Shown here piece after piece: positions 1 through 11,506 of a stretch of 64,000 nucleotides of DNA; within the stretch, counting starts at the first letter, position 1, and the number at the start of each line of letters is the position of its first letter. Origin of the DNA: Theristus sp. LFF4_11 (Eukaryota > Nematoda > Chromadorea > Monhysterida > Xyalidae); assembly GCA_030248135.1 (NCBI GenBank), contig JASANC010005553.1:1-64000 (forward strand), read 5' to 3'. The notes beneath the pieces are model-generated. The model was not told where the DNA came from and made no database searches. It saw nothing but the letters and a program-made list of their open reading frames with translations. The position numbers were made by a program, and so were the translations under genes.

Positions 1-696
1 TTCGCAAAAAATGTCCGCGCCAGTACCGGAACAAGAGGTTTGATTAAAAATAAAATTAAAAATCGGTTTGGGGGGGGGGGGGGGGGGGGAAATAATGTAC
101 CATTATAAAACGTTTACGGAACTTTTTTTTTTTTTTTTTTTTTTGAAATGCGATGTGTTCAACGTTTAACTATCCGATGCTGGTGCTGCTACCGCTGTTG
201 TTTGTAAACGCGCAATCTTTGTTACTTTATCCCATTTTGTTCATATGTTTTTTCCGTCACCGAGTTTCATCAGACTAAGTGCCGCCTGGATCTCTTTGTT
301 GGTATTTTCCCGTCATAACTCTGACACACACTTTCGATGTTGATGTAACTGCTGCAAACAAACGAAGCGCTTGCTGATAAATGCAAGAGTATTGTTTTTG
401 GTAAACCAGTCATGCTTGGACATTCTTTTTGATGTTTTATAAGATCCTGGCGGTCAGAATATCGCTGCGGGCAGATGCAGATGTGGATTTTGAGCCCATT
501 TTTTGCGTTGACACCTGAAAAAAGCTATTCTTGTAGACTGAATTTTTCCAACACCATTTGCTGCAGAATCAAAAAGAACTTACTGTTTTTGGTGCACTGC
601 GAAATACCCAGCCATATGAAATGTTAACTCACAATACCCACAGCGAAACACCATTTTTCAGCAACTGATTATTTTGTTTTTCATTTTTACGCACAG
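1..696. other. No gene recognised upstream of the first exon set
   Basis: This stretch contains a run of about 20 G (near 69-89) and a run of about 24 T (near 123-144), then AT-rich sequence with no convincing open frame. It is probably intron or upstream sequence of the plus-strand gene whose exons begin at 697. I see no repeat or RNA gene here. Confidence 0.4.
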
Positions 697-1436
697 TTCT
701 CATAATCCGATTACAGACTGCTCAGACACGATGACCGCTAATCATATTGGTTATTGTCTTGACGTTTCCGCCATCTACAAAAGAGAGATGTCAACAACGG
801 AAGAAGCAAAGCGCCTGGAGGACATGTACGACGTATGTTTTGACATTTTGATTACTTCTGCCCGATGTTCATCACACTTGTCATGCGGTATACCTGGCGA
901 AACAGCGAACTTCATGTATGATTTCAATTTTAGATCACGTTTGGCGATGTTTTCTTGGACATTGCAAGATCAATCAGAAACTTCATTGTCAGGTCGGTGG
1001 CTCGCACCAATCGTTTCACAACGCGACTGTGCCTGGTGTAAGTTTTTTGACTGCCACTGTGTTGACCTTTCACACCAACCACTGATTTTCCCAGTTTACG
1101 GCTTTTGACTGCCACTGTGTTGACCTTTTACACTGCTACTGTGTTTACATGTTGCTTAAGACACACAGTCAGACCATTTCAATTGTTTTGGCGGGGGGTT
1201 GTGACGAAAGAGCTTGCGATCAACACCACGTGACGCTGGCAAACGTCGCCGAATCTGTGACGCGCAACGATTTCTTTGCGTCGTTTTACGATCAGATGAT
1301 GCGTCATCGCGATGGCGACAGTCGTGATGAGTACCTGCAGTTTATGCTAAAACATGACCCGTACGCACTGCGAGCGGGTCCTTTGGTCGTGTCGTTGGTC
1401 AAACTGCTGCTGCAGCATTTTAACGATTACATGTGA
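697..1436 (+). CDS. Unrecognised gene, three 3' exons
   Basis: Three exons chain in phase: 697-832, 934-1037 and 1169-1436, ending in a TGA stop. The splice sites fit the consensus: acceptors end CACAG, TTTTAG and CACAG, and donors read GTATGT and GTAAGT. The joined peptide is about 168 residues, mostly charged and helical, with no Cys cluster or membrane segment. It includes YKREMSTTEEAKRLEDMYD, then SIRNFIVRSVARTNRFT, and ends SLVKLLLQHFNDYM. I do not recognise the family. The 5' end is outside the window, so this is only the C-terminal part. The phase agreement across two introns and the typical codon usage argue that it is a real gene. No function is proposed. Confidence 0.55.
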
Positions 1437-1957
1437 ATTTTTTCGCAGCAGTAACAAAAACGTTTCTCATTCTTTAAACACGCTTTTTTGTTTTATTTGA
1501 GCTCCAACTCTGCTTAACCTTTAAATTTATACCCTGATTGCCCATTCATTTACGCGTTTGCTAGTGTATTTCTCAGTATGATTTTGCCACACTGTTGATC
1601 AGTTTTCTAATTTTTGTTGCACGCATGTGTACGTGCGTGTATTTCTCAGTATATTGCCACATGTTGATCAGTTTTCTCATTTTTTTGCATGTATCTGTAC
1701 GTGTGCCAACAACAACACTGCAAACGAATCGACGAGTACAAAAAAATCAATGATTGCACAAAAAAACAGAAAAATTTCATACAACATAACCGGTCAAAAA
1801 TACACTGCGCGTTGTTTCACAAATACGCGTGAAGTCATCAGACAGCACGTGGATTAAGTGAGCGTGTGACATTCAAACTGTGTGTTCACACCTGGCTTAC
1901 CTTAGCCGGCACCCCCCCGTAAACGCTAACAAACAAAAATACGAAAATACGCGCGTA
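1437..1957. other. Intergenic, AT-rich
   Basis: Sequence between the stop at 1436 and the left inverted-repeat arm. It contains two imperfect copies of a phrase around CACGCATGTGTACGTGCG and otherwise nothing recognisable. It probably includes the 3' UTR of the preceding gene. Confidence 0.4.
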
Positions 1958-2048
1958 AAATGCTCTCACTGGTTTGTGCTGAGGTGTTTCGAGCTGAAAA
2001 TTGAAACACTATTAGAAAACATTTGAGGTTTTTCTGACCCAATTTTTG

Positions 2049-2510
2049 TTACGGTATGTTGCCCTTATCACTCACTACAGCAGAATGTCTGGAAAAGATG
2101 AAAAATCGACAAATGTTGTGAAAAGCAGAGGGTTGATTTAGCTGTAACAAAGGGACCTCATGTTTTAACATTTGGAACAGTGTTAAAACACTTTGGGAGG
2201 CTTTTTTGTAATCAAATTTTTTTGGTTTACACGCTTTTACAGTGTAATTTTTAAAAAATAGCAATTTTTGACGAAAAACAATGTTTATCCATAATCTCAC
2301 TGTTTATCATTGCTCATAAACGGACTTCCAAACTGATGTATCCTCACGCGGGGTCAAATTGAATTTTGTACGAAATTGCCGAACCACTGTGGTAAAGTTA
2401 TTCGCATGTTCCCACCAATTGGCAGCCCAGACTCGCTGCTTTGCCGTCCACTTAACCATGATGGCAGCAAAGACTGAAAATGGAATTGCATCTTTCACTG
2501 CAGAAAACAA
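2049..2510 (-). pseudogene. Relic of a mariner-like HTH protein (left-arm copy)
   Basis: The 67-residue frame 2307-2510 contains WTAKQRVWAANWWEH followed by VVRQFRTKFNLTPRE. This resembles the N-terminal helix-turn-helix found at the front of some arthropod Tc1/mariner-type transposases (DUF4817-like). It stops after SVWKSVYEQ and no DDE catalytic domain follows. The next frame (2049-2300) has no recognisable domain. The same pair is present in the right arm at 32134-32595, with a single terminal residue changed in the HTH frame. It is best read as a dead fragment carried inside the duplicated segment. Confidence 0.45.
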
Positions 2511-3713
2511 CTAGTCTGCTATGGTAACAGCATCAGAGTAGGGTTGGCACAGGAAAAAAAAACAGTTTCTTTTCCGTTTTAAAACCGTTTTTTTTAGTTT
2601 TTTTCCTGAAAAAATAAAGAACCGGTTTTTTACCTTAAAAATTTTCAAACTTCGTGGTCAAAAATCACAATTCTTTGTTTGATTGATAAAATGTAAAATT
2701 ATATTTTTGAAAAAACGGTGCAGTGAACTATGTCGAACTGAACTGGTGAAGCATCGTTTTGCACAAGCTTTTGTGTTAAGGGCCAAGTGAAATACAATGA
2801 AAACAACTTGATTGCTAAACTAAGTGCAGATGCAAATTGACTGACGACGTTGTCGATTTGAAACGGTAACTAATGAATGTTATTTTTCAAACGCCATCCG
2901 CTACCGGTTTCACTTTGCAGTTCTGCAAATCTCGCCCACTAATCGGGGTCAGCTATCCGGTCTCCTTGCAACCGTCCCTCCCCCACTTCCCACACCTACG
3001 CGGTCACTGCCCAGTCGTTGTTTTCAATTTATTGAACGTGCTGCCCTGGAAACCAACAAAAGCGAAATTGATTTGAAACAAAAAATTGGGTAGCATTGGG
3101 TAGCAAAAAATAGCAAATTAGGCACGTTGTATCCCGGAAAACAGCGTTCTACGCTGCTCAAAAACACTAGTTTTTCTGTATTTCCTATTTTGAGTTCAAG
3201 GTGCCAAGTTTTGGAAAGTTTAGGAGCTGGGAAACTTTGGTTACCACGTTACCGTTACCATAGGTTGGACCCCCCCTCACTTTTTGGTCGGCACCCCCCC
3301 CCCCCACGGCACCATACCCCCCCTTCGAAAATTGTTTTGGGCCCACGATACTGGGGGGTGCACTGGCAGAAAAATTTCGTGAGTGGGGGTGCACGGGATC
3401 GCACGGGTAATACCAAATTTTTGCCTTAGAAATTCTTGTAAAATACATAATATTTTGTGCAAACAAGCTGCTTGCTTGGTCAGAAACAACAAAATCTATG
3501 CAGGGACAGACACAAACGTCAAGAAAAATGCAAAAATTACGGTATTTTGGAAAAAATTGAGATGAGATTGACCACCGTGAGGGGGGGGGGTGCGATCCCG
3601 TGTTTTCTCGCGGAGGGGGGTGGGGGGAGTCTAGTACCCGTGTCGAGGTAAAGGGGGGAGGGGGGTACACGGGTATCTGCCCGTGCACGGGCAGGGTTTT
3701 TGGGGGGGGTGGA
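2511..3713. repeat. Duplicated non-coding block rich in C/G runs
   Basis: Non-coding part of the inverted arm, matched at 30928-32133. It includes a T/A-rich stretch ending in a TAGGGTTGGCAC-type terminus (near 2540) and long G and C runs at 3270-3720. A palindromic phrase, CCCGTGCACGGG, lies near 3680. Overlapping frames on both strands are open only because of the homopolymer runs. No protein family is recognisable. Confidence 0.5.
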
Positions 3714-4740
3714 CTAGGGTTAGGGGCTTTGAAAAAATTTTTTTTTAATTTTTTTTCGTTTTATTTTAATTTGGATTTTTTTTTAAACTCAAAGAAAAAA
3801 ATTTGAAAAATTTTTCTTCTACTTTGCTCTGAAAATTCGATTTATGGCATAATTTTTTGAAAGTTCAAACCAAATTTTCTTCCCAACTTCTTTGTGTGCT
3901 TAGGTAAATGTCATTATTTGGTCATTTTGACCGACGTACTCCATGTTTTTCGGTTTGGATGACTTCTAGAGTCAATTTTTAGCGTTGAAATGACTTAACT
4001 GAATTGAAATATCGTTTCAGAAATCGTTTTCTTGCAACTTAGAACATGTTTTTCAGTCGGTAGGCCATGAGATAAACATGATATCTTGTTGATTGGCGTA
4101 TGTTATAGGTCTACAATGGAGTTGTGCGATATATTGTTAAACAATTGGAGCGGAGATGTTGGTTAATACCACATCACACGACCGTTTTTCAGATACCCGA
4201 TAACATGGCCACATGTTAAAACTTGCGTGCTGAGCTAAACTAACGTGTTAAACTTGCGTCTGTCAGTTGCCCGCAACGTGATCGCGAAATCATGGTACGT
4301 GTTTTCGATACGATGATTTGAAGAGTGGGCTCTCGCCATGTGGCAGATAGCATAGCTGGTTGAACCTGAAAGTAAGTGTCTTGGGGGGGGGGGCGACCGG
4401 GTCGACAGGGGTTGCCGACTTAGCTACAGCAAACAGGAATTTTTGAACACAGTCAAATTTTGGTAATTTTCTAAAGAGGAACAACTAAGAACGGTTCAAT
4501 ATTCAAGTACACGTCGAAAATTGTCCTGTTTTACTGTTGAAAATGCAACTTTCCCTCTATGAAATGGACATAATTTCAATAAAACACGATTTTCGCTCTT
4601 ATAGTTTTCCGGATCGTTCTGAAAATAGTCTAGATGAACTCAGCTCGACGAGACGCTTCGAACGAACCTAACTTGTAAAAAAATTTTTTAATTTTTTTTT
4701 AATTTAAAAAAAAATCCGGATTTTTTTCCCCTAACCCTAG
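3714..4740 (-). mobile_element. CTAGGGTTAGGGG-terminated repeat, copy a
   Basis: A 1.03-kb unit whose two ends are inverted copies of CTAGGGTTAGGGG. The body is non-coding and is shared with 18562-22966, 21701-22743 and about 29876-30927. The terminal inverted repeats suggest a non-autonomous DNA element. No transposase is present, and target duplications cannot be assigned because neighbours are themselves repeats. Confidence 0.6.
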
Positions 4741-5475
4741 GGTGGACCCCCCCCCACCTAAAAATGTAACGGTCAAAAAAAAAAATTTTTTTTATTTTTT
4801 AAAGTAATAATTTTTTATTAAAAATTTTTGAAATTTTTTCTTTAATGGGCTGCCCTTCTTTTCTAAAATCCGCTTCAGGTAAAACACGCGCGTTGTCGGA
4901 CATTGCTAAAACGGACTTGATTCAAATCTTAATCCTAAAGCCTAATCCTAAGCCAAATGAAAGAGAACCACCATGCAACAGCTGGATGTAGTTGTCCTTA
5001 TAAGAAAACGGACAAATGTCAAAAAACAAGAAAGAGTAACAGCTGCAGACTACAAATCTACACACCTGTTCGTCTTCCGAGATGACACTGTCGTTGTCTT
5101 CTTCGACTTCGACTCAAATCTACACACCTGTTCGTCTTCCGAGATGACACTGTCGTTGTCTTCTTCGACTTCGACTCTTTGTCGTTTGGCTGTGACAACG
5201 CGTCGTTTGTCAGCAGAATGAGCGTGTTTGTTGGAACGTCCCATTGATGTCGTCGGGAAAACGAGTGAAAAATCGAAGCAAATGGAGAACGTCACCAGGA
5301 AATGCCAATGTAAAACGTCACACCTGCAAAAAGAAAAAGGATTGTATCGACAGAGACGAAGTAGGTGGAACCGAACACGTTTCGGGCCTGAGTCACAGAC
5401 GTGTTCGATTCGTTCGACTAGTGGCCCATCATCAGTGTGATGCTAGCCGAACATTGATGAGCTGAAGAAAACGAA

Positions 5476-7578
5476 TCAGAAAATGGAAAGAGCAAAGGCA
5501 ACCAATTTTGTAGGTTGGTCAAGACCAAATTTGAGGAGAACATTGTGATTTGAAGAAGCAAACCGAAAGAAACGGCAGAGTAACCTCTCTTTTGCAAAAC
5601 CTTGATCAATAAGTGTGGAACTTAATAGTTTGATATTAAAAGCAAAATCTTTTTTATCAGAACAGACACGAGCAAAGCGAATGGATTGAGCAGAAAAAAT
5701 GTTGTAGCCAACAGAAGAATGTGTCATACTATCGGCATGAACATACTTGAGAACTTTAAAGCAAAAATCCCGAGTTTTGTCGTGGATGCCTACCCTCAAC
5801 CCCCTTTCAACGTTGATTTTGAGGTCAAGAAAATTGGCCTCGGATTGAACAGAATTAGACAAGTTAAGCGGAATGGAAGGGGGATAGATATCCTTTGCTA
5901 TGTCCATGAAATTCACACAGTTCAAAACAAGCAAATCATCAATATATCGACACGCATAGCGAAGTTTGGCAGCATTTTCCTTATTACAACGGTTAGTAAG
6001 ATACTTGTATTCCAAACCAGTCAAGGTCAAGCAAGCGAGCTTTGGAGCGCTAACTGAGCCCATTGGGATGCCTAATACTTGTCGATAAATACTCCCTGCA
6101 AATTTGACATAAGTTTCTCCAACTACAAACCTAATCATGTCTTTGATTTCAGAGCTGTCAAACGAAAGCAAACCAGGTAGTTTGCTATCACAATACTGAT
6201 AGTAGTCAGAATGTTTAGACAAACATAAATACCTCTTCTTGGAGTTTTTGAAGCAAATGTTGACAATATAGTCTAAGCTATCAAAAATAACTTGATGGGG
6301 TAAAGCTGTATAAAGAGTGCTGAAATCAGCAGAAACAATATTGTCAATGTTATCACATTGTTGTAACATACCCAATACGTCCAGGTTGTTTTTGACTGCC
6401 CAAAAACAGTGGATGCCGTTGTTTGAAAAAACTTGCCTGCAGTAATTGGCGAAATGAGTTTGAAGGGCACACAAGATTTTATGAAGCAGAGTATTGATCG
6501 CTTTGCAACTAGATTGTCTGGCACCAGCAATAAATCTGAAAGAATACGGAATTTTGTGAAGTTTAGGAATAGAAAAGATGGTGGGAAGGACAAGATCGGA
6601 GGACTGACAGACAGCACCAAACGTAGAACTAACTTTAGCATGAAAGTCAACAATGTCAGTCTCATTTCTAGCAACAGGACAGTAAACGTTATTACCATCA
6701 TTGGTCATATTCCCTTCACGATTAAAAGAAACCCCCATTTCATGACACATAACTTGAAGGTAAAACTTTTTACAAATAATAACGAAGTTGTTACTCGCTT
6801 TATCAGCTTGGGCGACAACATAATGAGCGTGCAGATTTTTGAGTTTGGAATGGGGAAATCTAAACGTGCGTGTAGTCCGTTGAACTGTGCGGTGGTAGCT
6901 GATTCTATTACAAATCAGTCTTTCGCAAAAGATTCGAACACGAATAAGTTCATGAACATTAACACGACATACGTGAGCGATTTTGCACAGAAAATCATGT
7001 AAAGCTTCAATAAGAGTATCATGAATGTCAGTCCAAGACTTATTCTCACATGATAACCTGAACTTTGATCCTTTACTGAACAGTTCACGGAGACCATCAT
7101 CCTTAATGATGTTAAGGTTCCCAGTAATGACATGATTGAAAACAGGGTGCTTAAATTCACTTTGTTCACAAACGCAAACGCCGTGAATTATGGAAGACAA
7201 TAGTTGAGGAGTAAGATTTTTCAGCAACTTACTGTGGTTACAGAGCAATCCACTGACCGGCTTATCATACGAATACACAACTCTTACATTTTTAAACTTA
7301 TGCGCAGTGCGTGTAGGTGCAAGAGACAAAATGCGATGGTCTTTGAAAAGAGTTTCCAACTTCAGGAATTCAAGTTTCTTGTCAACAAACGGAATGCTAA
7401 AAAAGGCTGAGGGCACTTTACGTGCCCTTTCTGTATTTCTATTGTGAAACTTGCCTGAAAGGAAAGCTTGAACGATTCTTCTAACTGTTGCACTTTGTCC
7501 ACTGCAGTTTACTTTGATAATTGTCCTTTCTGCCTGTATCAATTCACATCTTCGCGCAGAGATCAGCGTATGAAACAT
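5476..7578 (-). pseudogene. Penelope-like RT fragment (700 codons)
   Basis: This open frame reads the same protein as residues 310-1009 of the intact ORF2 at 26326-29355. It includes RT motif A (ADFSTLYTALPH), the B region (GIPMGSVSAPK) and the YIDD box. It is cut off from its N-terminal zinc-binding and GIY-YIG region by the noisy block 7640-8235. The reverse-transcriptase half shows no stop or frameshift, implying a very recent duplication, gene conversion or an assembly effect. If the noisy block is a sequencing artefact, this copy could be as intact as the other one from ORF2 onward. Confidence 0.75.
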
Positions 7579-7639
7579 ACTTTTTCTATCTGCAGGATTT
7601 TCTTGATAGATCTGAACTAGTTTACCAGCAGTATCAGTA

Positions 7640-8235
7640 ATACATTTCCTTTGGGTTTGGGGTTTCCTTGACCATGGTTCCTTTTTCTACGGCGGATCGA
7701 CTGTGGGAAAAAAGGCGAATCTTTTGTGGGGGGAAAAAAAACGTCTTTAGTAATTGTGGCGGAGTTGGCAATCCTGTCGATCCACCCAAAAAGAAAAGCC
7801 GAACCCAACAAACAAAAAAAAAAAAACCCACCACGCAACAACGCGCGCACCGAAAAGAAAAAAAAACAGCCTTCGTCAACCAAAAAAAACACCACCCCCT
7901 CCATAGGGCAACAACAACACCGCCCGGGGGGAAGGAACGGCCCCGCACCCCCGTCTGGGTGTGGTTTGGTATGTATATGGAGGTTAAATAGAATTAGCCG
8001 TTTTTGCGCGCGGCCGGGGGGCGCCCGACACACAGAGCCACACATGCGGCAGAGGTGGAGAGAGACACCGCATTTGGGGGAGGACGAAGAAAGAGAAAAA
8101 AAAAAAAAATATCATAGAATATAAGGGGCGCACGACATGAGTAGCGAATCTCGCTCAAAAGGAACACAAACACAGCAAGCGCGGGCGTCACAGGGGGGGG
8201 TTGGATTGGGGGGACCCAAAATCTTGGACCCACTT
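7640..8235 (-). other. Corrupted block: probable base-calling noise
   Basis: The interval aligns end to end with about 26580-27180 of the right-arm element at nearly the same length. It is full of mixed-type mismatches that lengthen homopolymers (A, T, G and C runs), and clean identity resumes on both sides. Several long overlapping open frames here are by-products of these runs and are not annotated as genes. Mutation would not normally stop so sharply at both edges. Confidence 0.6.
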
Positions 8236-8524
8236 AAAGCTGGTGAACTTTCATCACTAAGATTGAGCTTGATACATGCAACCTTTTTGTTATAAGTATT
8301 GTTATGGTTTGTGGGCCGATGGGTTTTACTTCCTGTCTCATAGGCGACTCCTCCTATGAGATGGAAGATGCCGGAGGGATCCGCGGGGCTGCCGCGGTTA
8401 AGGAAGTCCCTCCCCGGTTTCCCAGGTACGACCACCGTCAGACCGGAGGCTAGGCGCCACATGTGCCGGCATACACCGTGACTTTTAACCAGATCCATAC
8501 CCGGTCCCGCTGGTTGTTTTGCTC

Positions 8525-10035
8525 ACATAAAAAAACTAATCCAAAATTCGTGATCAGCGCATTGAATTCCCCTTGAAAACAACCTTTTCTTGTTTCTCGT
8601 TTCTAGACCGATGTCGCCAACTTCCACGGCCGATTCGCCCGAAATCGTCCGATTCAGCATCTAGAGTCGCTCACGTAAGAAACTAACCCAAAATTTGTGA
8701 TCAGCGCATTGAATTACCCTGGAAACACCCTTTTCTTGTTTTTCGTTCCTGGACCGATTTCGCCAAATTCCACGGCCGATTCGCCCGAAATCGTCACGAT
8801 TCACATCTAGAGTTGCTCACGTAGAAAACTAACCCAAAATTCGTGATCAGCGCTTTGAATTACCCTGGAAAACACCCTTTTCTTCTTTTTCGTTTCTGGA
8901 CCGATTTCGCCAACTTTCACGGCCGATTCGCCCGAAATCGTCCGATTCAGTATCTAGAGTTGCTCCATAAAAAACTAACCCAAAATCCGGGATCAGCGCA
9001 TTGAATTCCCGAAACAACCTTTCTTGTTTTCGTTCCTGACCGATTTCGCCGATTCGCCCGAAATCGTCACGATTCAGCATCTACAGTTGCTCACATAAAA
9101 AAACTAACCCAAAATTTGTGATCAGCGCATTGAATTACACTGGAAAACACCCTTTTCTTTTTTTTAGTTTCTGGACCGATTTCGCCAACCTACACCTCGG
9201 CCGATTCGCCCGAAATCGTCACGATTCAGCATCTAGAGTTGCTCACGTAAAAAAACTAACCCAAAATTCGTGATCAGCGCTTGAATTGCCCTGGAAAACA
9301 CTTTTTTATTGTTTTTCGTTCCTGGACCGATTTCGCCGATTTCCACGGCCGATTCGCCCGAAATCGTCACGATTCAGCATCTAGAGTTGCTCACGTAAGA
9401 AAACTAACTTAAAATTCGTGATCGGCGCATTGAATTACCCTGGAAAACACTCTTTTCTTGTTTTTCGTTCGTGGACCGATTTCGCCGATTTCCACGGCCG
9501 ATTCGCCCGATATCGTCACGATTCGGCATCTAGAGTTGCTCACGTAAGAAAACTAACCCAAAATCCGTGATCAGCGGATTGAATTACCCTCGAAAACACC
9601 CTTTTCTTGTTTTTCGTTCCTGGACCGATTTCGCCAACTTCCACGGCCGATTCGCCCGAAATCGTCACGATTCAGCATCTAGAGTTGCTCACGTAAGAAA
9701 ACTAACCCAAAATTCGTGATCAGCGCATTGAATTACCCTGGAAAACACTTTTTTCTTGTTTTTCGTTCCTGGACCGATTTCGCCGATTTCCACGGCCGAT
9801 TCGCCCGAAATCGTCACGATTCAGCATCTAGAGTTGCTCACATAAAAAACTAACTTAAAATTCGTGATCGGCTCCTTGAATGACCCCTGAATACACCCCT
9901 TTCTTGTTTTTCGTTCGTGGACCGATTTCGCCGATTTCCACGGCCGATTCGCCCGATATCGTCACGATTCGGCATCTAGAGTTGCTCACGTAAGAAAACT
10001 AACCCAAAATCCGTGATCAGCGCATTGAATTCCTA
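8525..10035. repeat. Satellite array, about 147-bp unit, about ten copies
   Basis: Successive units begin with GCTCACGTAAGAAAACTAAC and contain GTGATCAGCGCATTGAATT and CGGCCGATTCGCCCGAAATC. Unit starts lie near 8520, 8668, 8813, 8961, 9088, 9239, 9387, 9536, 9686, 9835 and 9984. Most spacings are 145-151 bp, with one shortened unit (about 127 bp). Copies differ by substitutions and small indels. No coding potential is visible; frames read across it are shadows. Confidence 0.9.
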
Positions 10036-10129
10036 CGGACTAAACATTTCTCCTATTTTTCGTAGCTCTGACAAAATTTGTAGAGTGAAAAACTGATACC
10101 CAGTCAAAATGCTACCAACTTTAAAAAAT

Positions 10130-10430
10130 CACAATTTGACCCCAAAAAATGCCCGGGCAAAAAAATAAACTAAATTTTCAGAATCTAGGATGAAATTACC
10201 CTAGGAAAAAATTTTGTTCAATGTGAAAGTGTCCAGCTAAAAATTGAAAGGGCGAACACTTAAAACCAGGTGAAAACCCTCCCAACAATTAAAAAGCCCA
10301 ATTTTTACCCAAAAACAGGGTCTGGGTAAAAAATTCCCAATTTCAAAATTCGGGTGAAATACCCCGGGAACACTTTTGTTGACTGCGAAAGTGTCGCAGG
10401 TAAAAATTGAAAGGGCGAACACATGTTGAT
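10130..10430. repeat. Degenerate two-copy tandem repeat
   Basis: Two imperfect copies of about 175 bp share phrases such as AAAAATTGAAAGGGCGAACAC and a run of ACCCAAAAA/CCCGGG-type sequence. The block follows the satellite directly and may be a decayed relative or flank of another element. It has no coding potential. Confidence 0.5.
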
Positions 10431-11506
10431 TAATACCAGAAAAAAAAAAAATACCAAGGAAAATAAGTAACATAAATTTCAGAATAGGTTTTTCGTGTCT
10501 ACAGCGTATGAACAATAGTCGGATAAAAATTTTTTCGCGGCTCCAAGCACAACTTTGGGTGTTCGTTTCGTGTGCACAGAACCAAGTTTGTGGCTTATAC
10601 TATGCTCGCTGGAGGCAGCGAGCAAATTTGAAAAAAGCGCGCGAGGGAATATTCAGCCATATAATGCGTGATGCGCTCTCCGCTCGCTGGCGCTCGCTCG
10701 CGCATCCGCATGATTGTATTTTGTTGTGGCAAATTATTTCATTTCGCAGATGCATTTTTGAAAGGAGAATATAAAACTGACACGAATGGAAGTTCATTCA
10801 TGCAAGTTCAGCAATGAATTGCGGAGTTTTCCGCACAATTTTCACACGAAAAATTCAATTCAAAAAGGGACTTACTATTTCTGGAAAATATTTTGTGCAT
10901 AATCGTAGCATGCAGAAATTTCGAATGAAAAGTTTTCAATGACATTTGTAATGCCCTGTTTAAGATTGTTGAGCAAACTTGTCGTTGCCATGCCACATTG
11001 GCAGTAACTTTTAGTCGTTTTTTTTTCACGATTACGACCGAAAAAACGAAAACGGTACATTGAGTGAGATTCCAATAATGTCAGACTGTTCAGTTTCTGG
11101 TTTACCTGCAGAAGCAGTGTTTTTGAACTCCCGCGAAAATAACCTGCTCTAAAAATATCAGCAGCAGGGCATAAAAAAGGATTGCAAATCTAGCTTTATT
11201 CAAATTCAGAATCAATAGAAACATTATTGGAAGTAAGCGGAACATTCTCAGGTAAGAACAAAACAGATAACAACAACCAATGAGGAGCAAATAAACAGAC
11301 TCTGACGGAACAGAACTTAATATAAAAACAAAAAAAATCACACACGACGAAAATCACACAAACTCAATTATCAATTGATCAACCACACACATCTATCAAT
11401 AAATCATAACAAAACAACCACACTGTTTACCAACCAATCAACCGTAAGCGGACAACGTTCACTTTTCAATAAAACTATCGAATTTTGCATTTTTCTTTTA
11501 CAAAAC
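10431..11506. other. Intergenic, no gene recognised
   Basis: Between the repeat block and the PDCD2 stop codon. A hydrophobic minus-strand frame (11102-11341) and several short frames exist, but none has splice context or family resemblance. A (CGCT)-rich patch lies near 10600-10690. The part nearest 11506 is probably the PDCD2 3' UTR. Confidence 0.4.

Larger units (their letters stand above)
1958..8524 (-). repeat. Left arm of a large inverted duplication
   Basis: Read on the minus strand, this interval matches 26300-32687 on the plus strand element by element: the HTH-coding relic, a C/G-run-rich block, a CTAGGGTTAGGGG repeat, and the 3' two thirds of a Penelope-like element. The outer boundary is sharp: CCAGTGAGAGCATTTT is shared, then the flanks diverge. 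The inner boundary at 8524 abuts a satellite. The arms differ by indels, so they are not trivially the same reads placed twice. They are separated by about 17.8 kb carrying PDCD2 and VMA21. Confidence 0.85.
4957..8524 (-). mobile_element. Penelope-like element, truncated left-arm copy
   Basis: Minus-strand counterpart of 26300-29812. It has the 3' terminal repeat with the hammerhead-like motif (5364-5436), an RT frame (5476-7578), and the extreme 5' part of ORF2 (8260-8498). It lacks ORF1 and the upstream tandem copy. Near 5050-5175 the ORF1-exon sequence carries a tandem duplication of about 50 bp absent from the other copies. The segment 7640-8235, which should encode the GIY-YIG domain, is corrupted. 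The coding break therefore may not be biological. Confidence 0.8.
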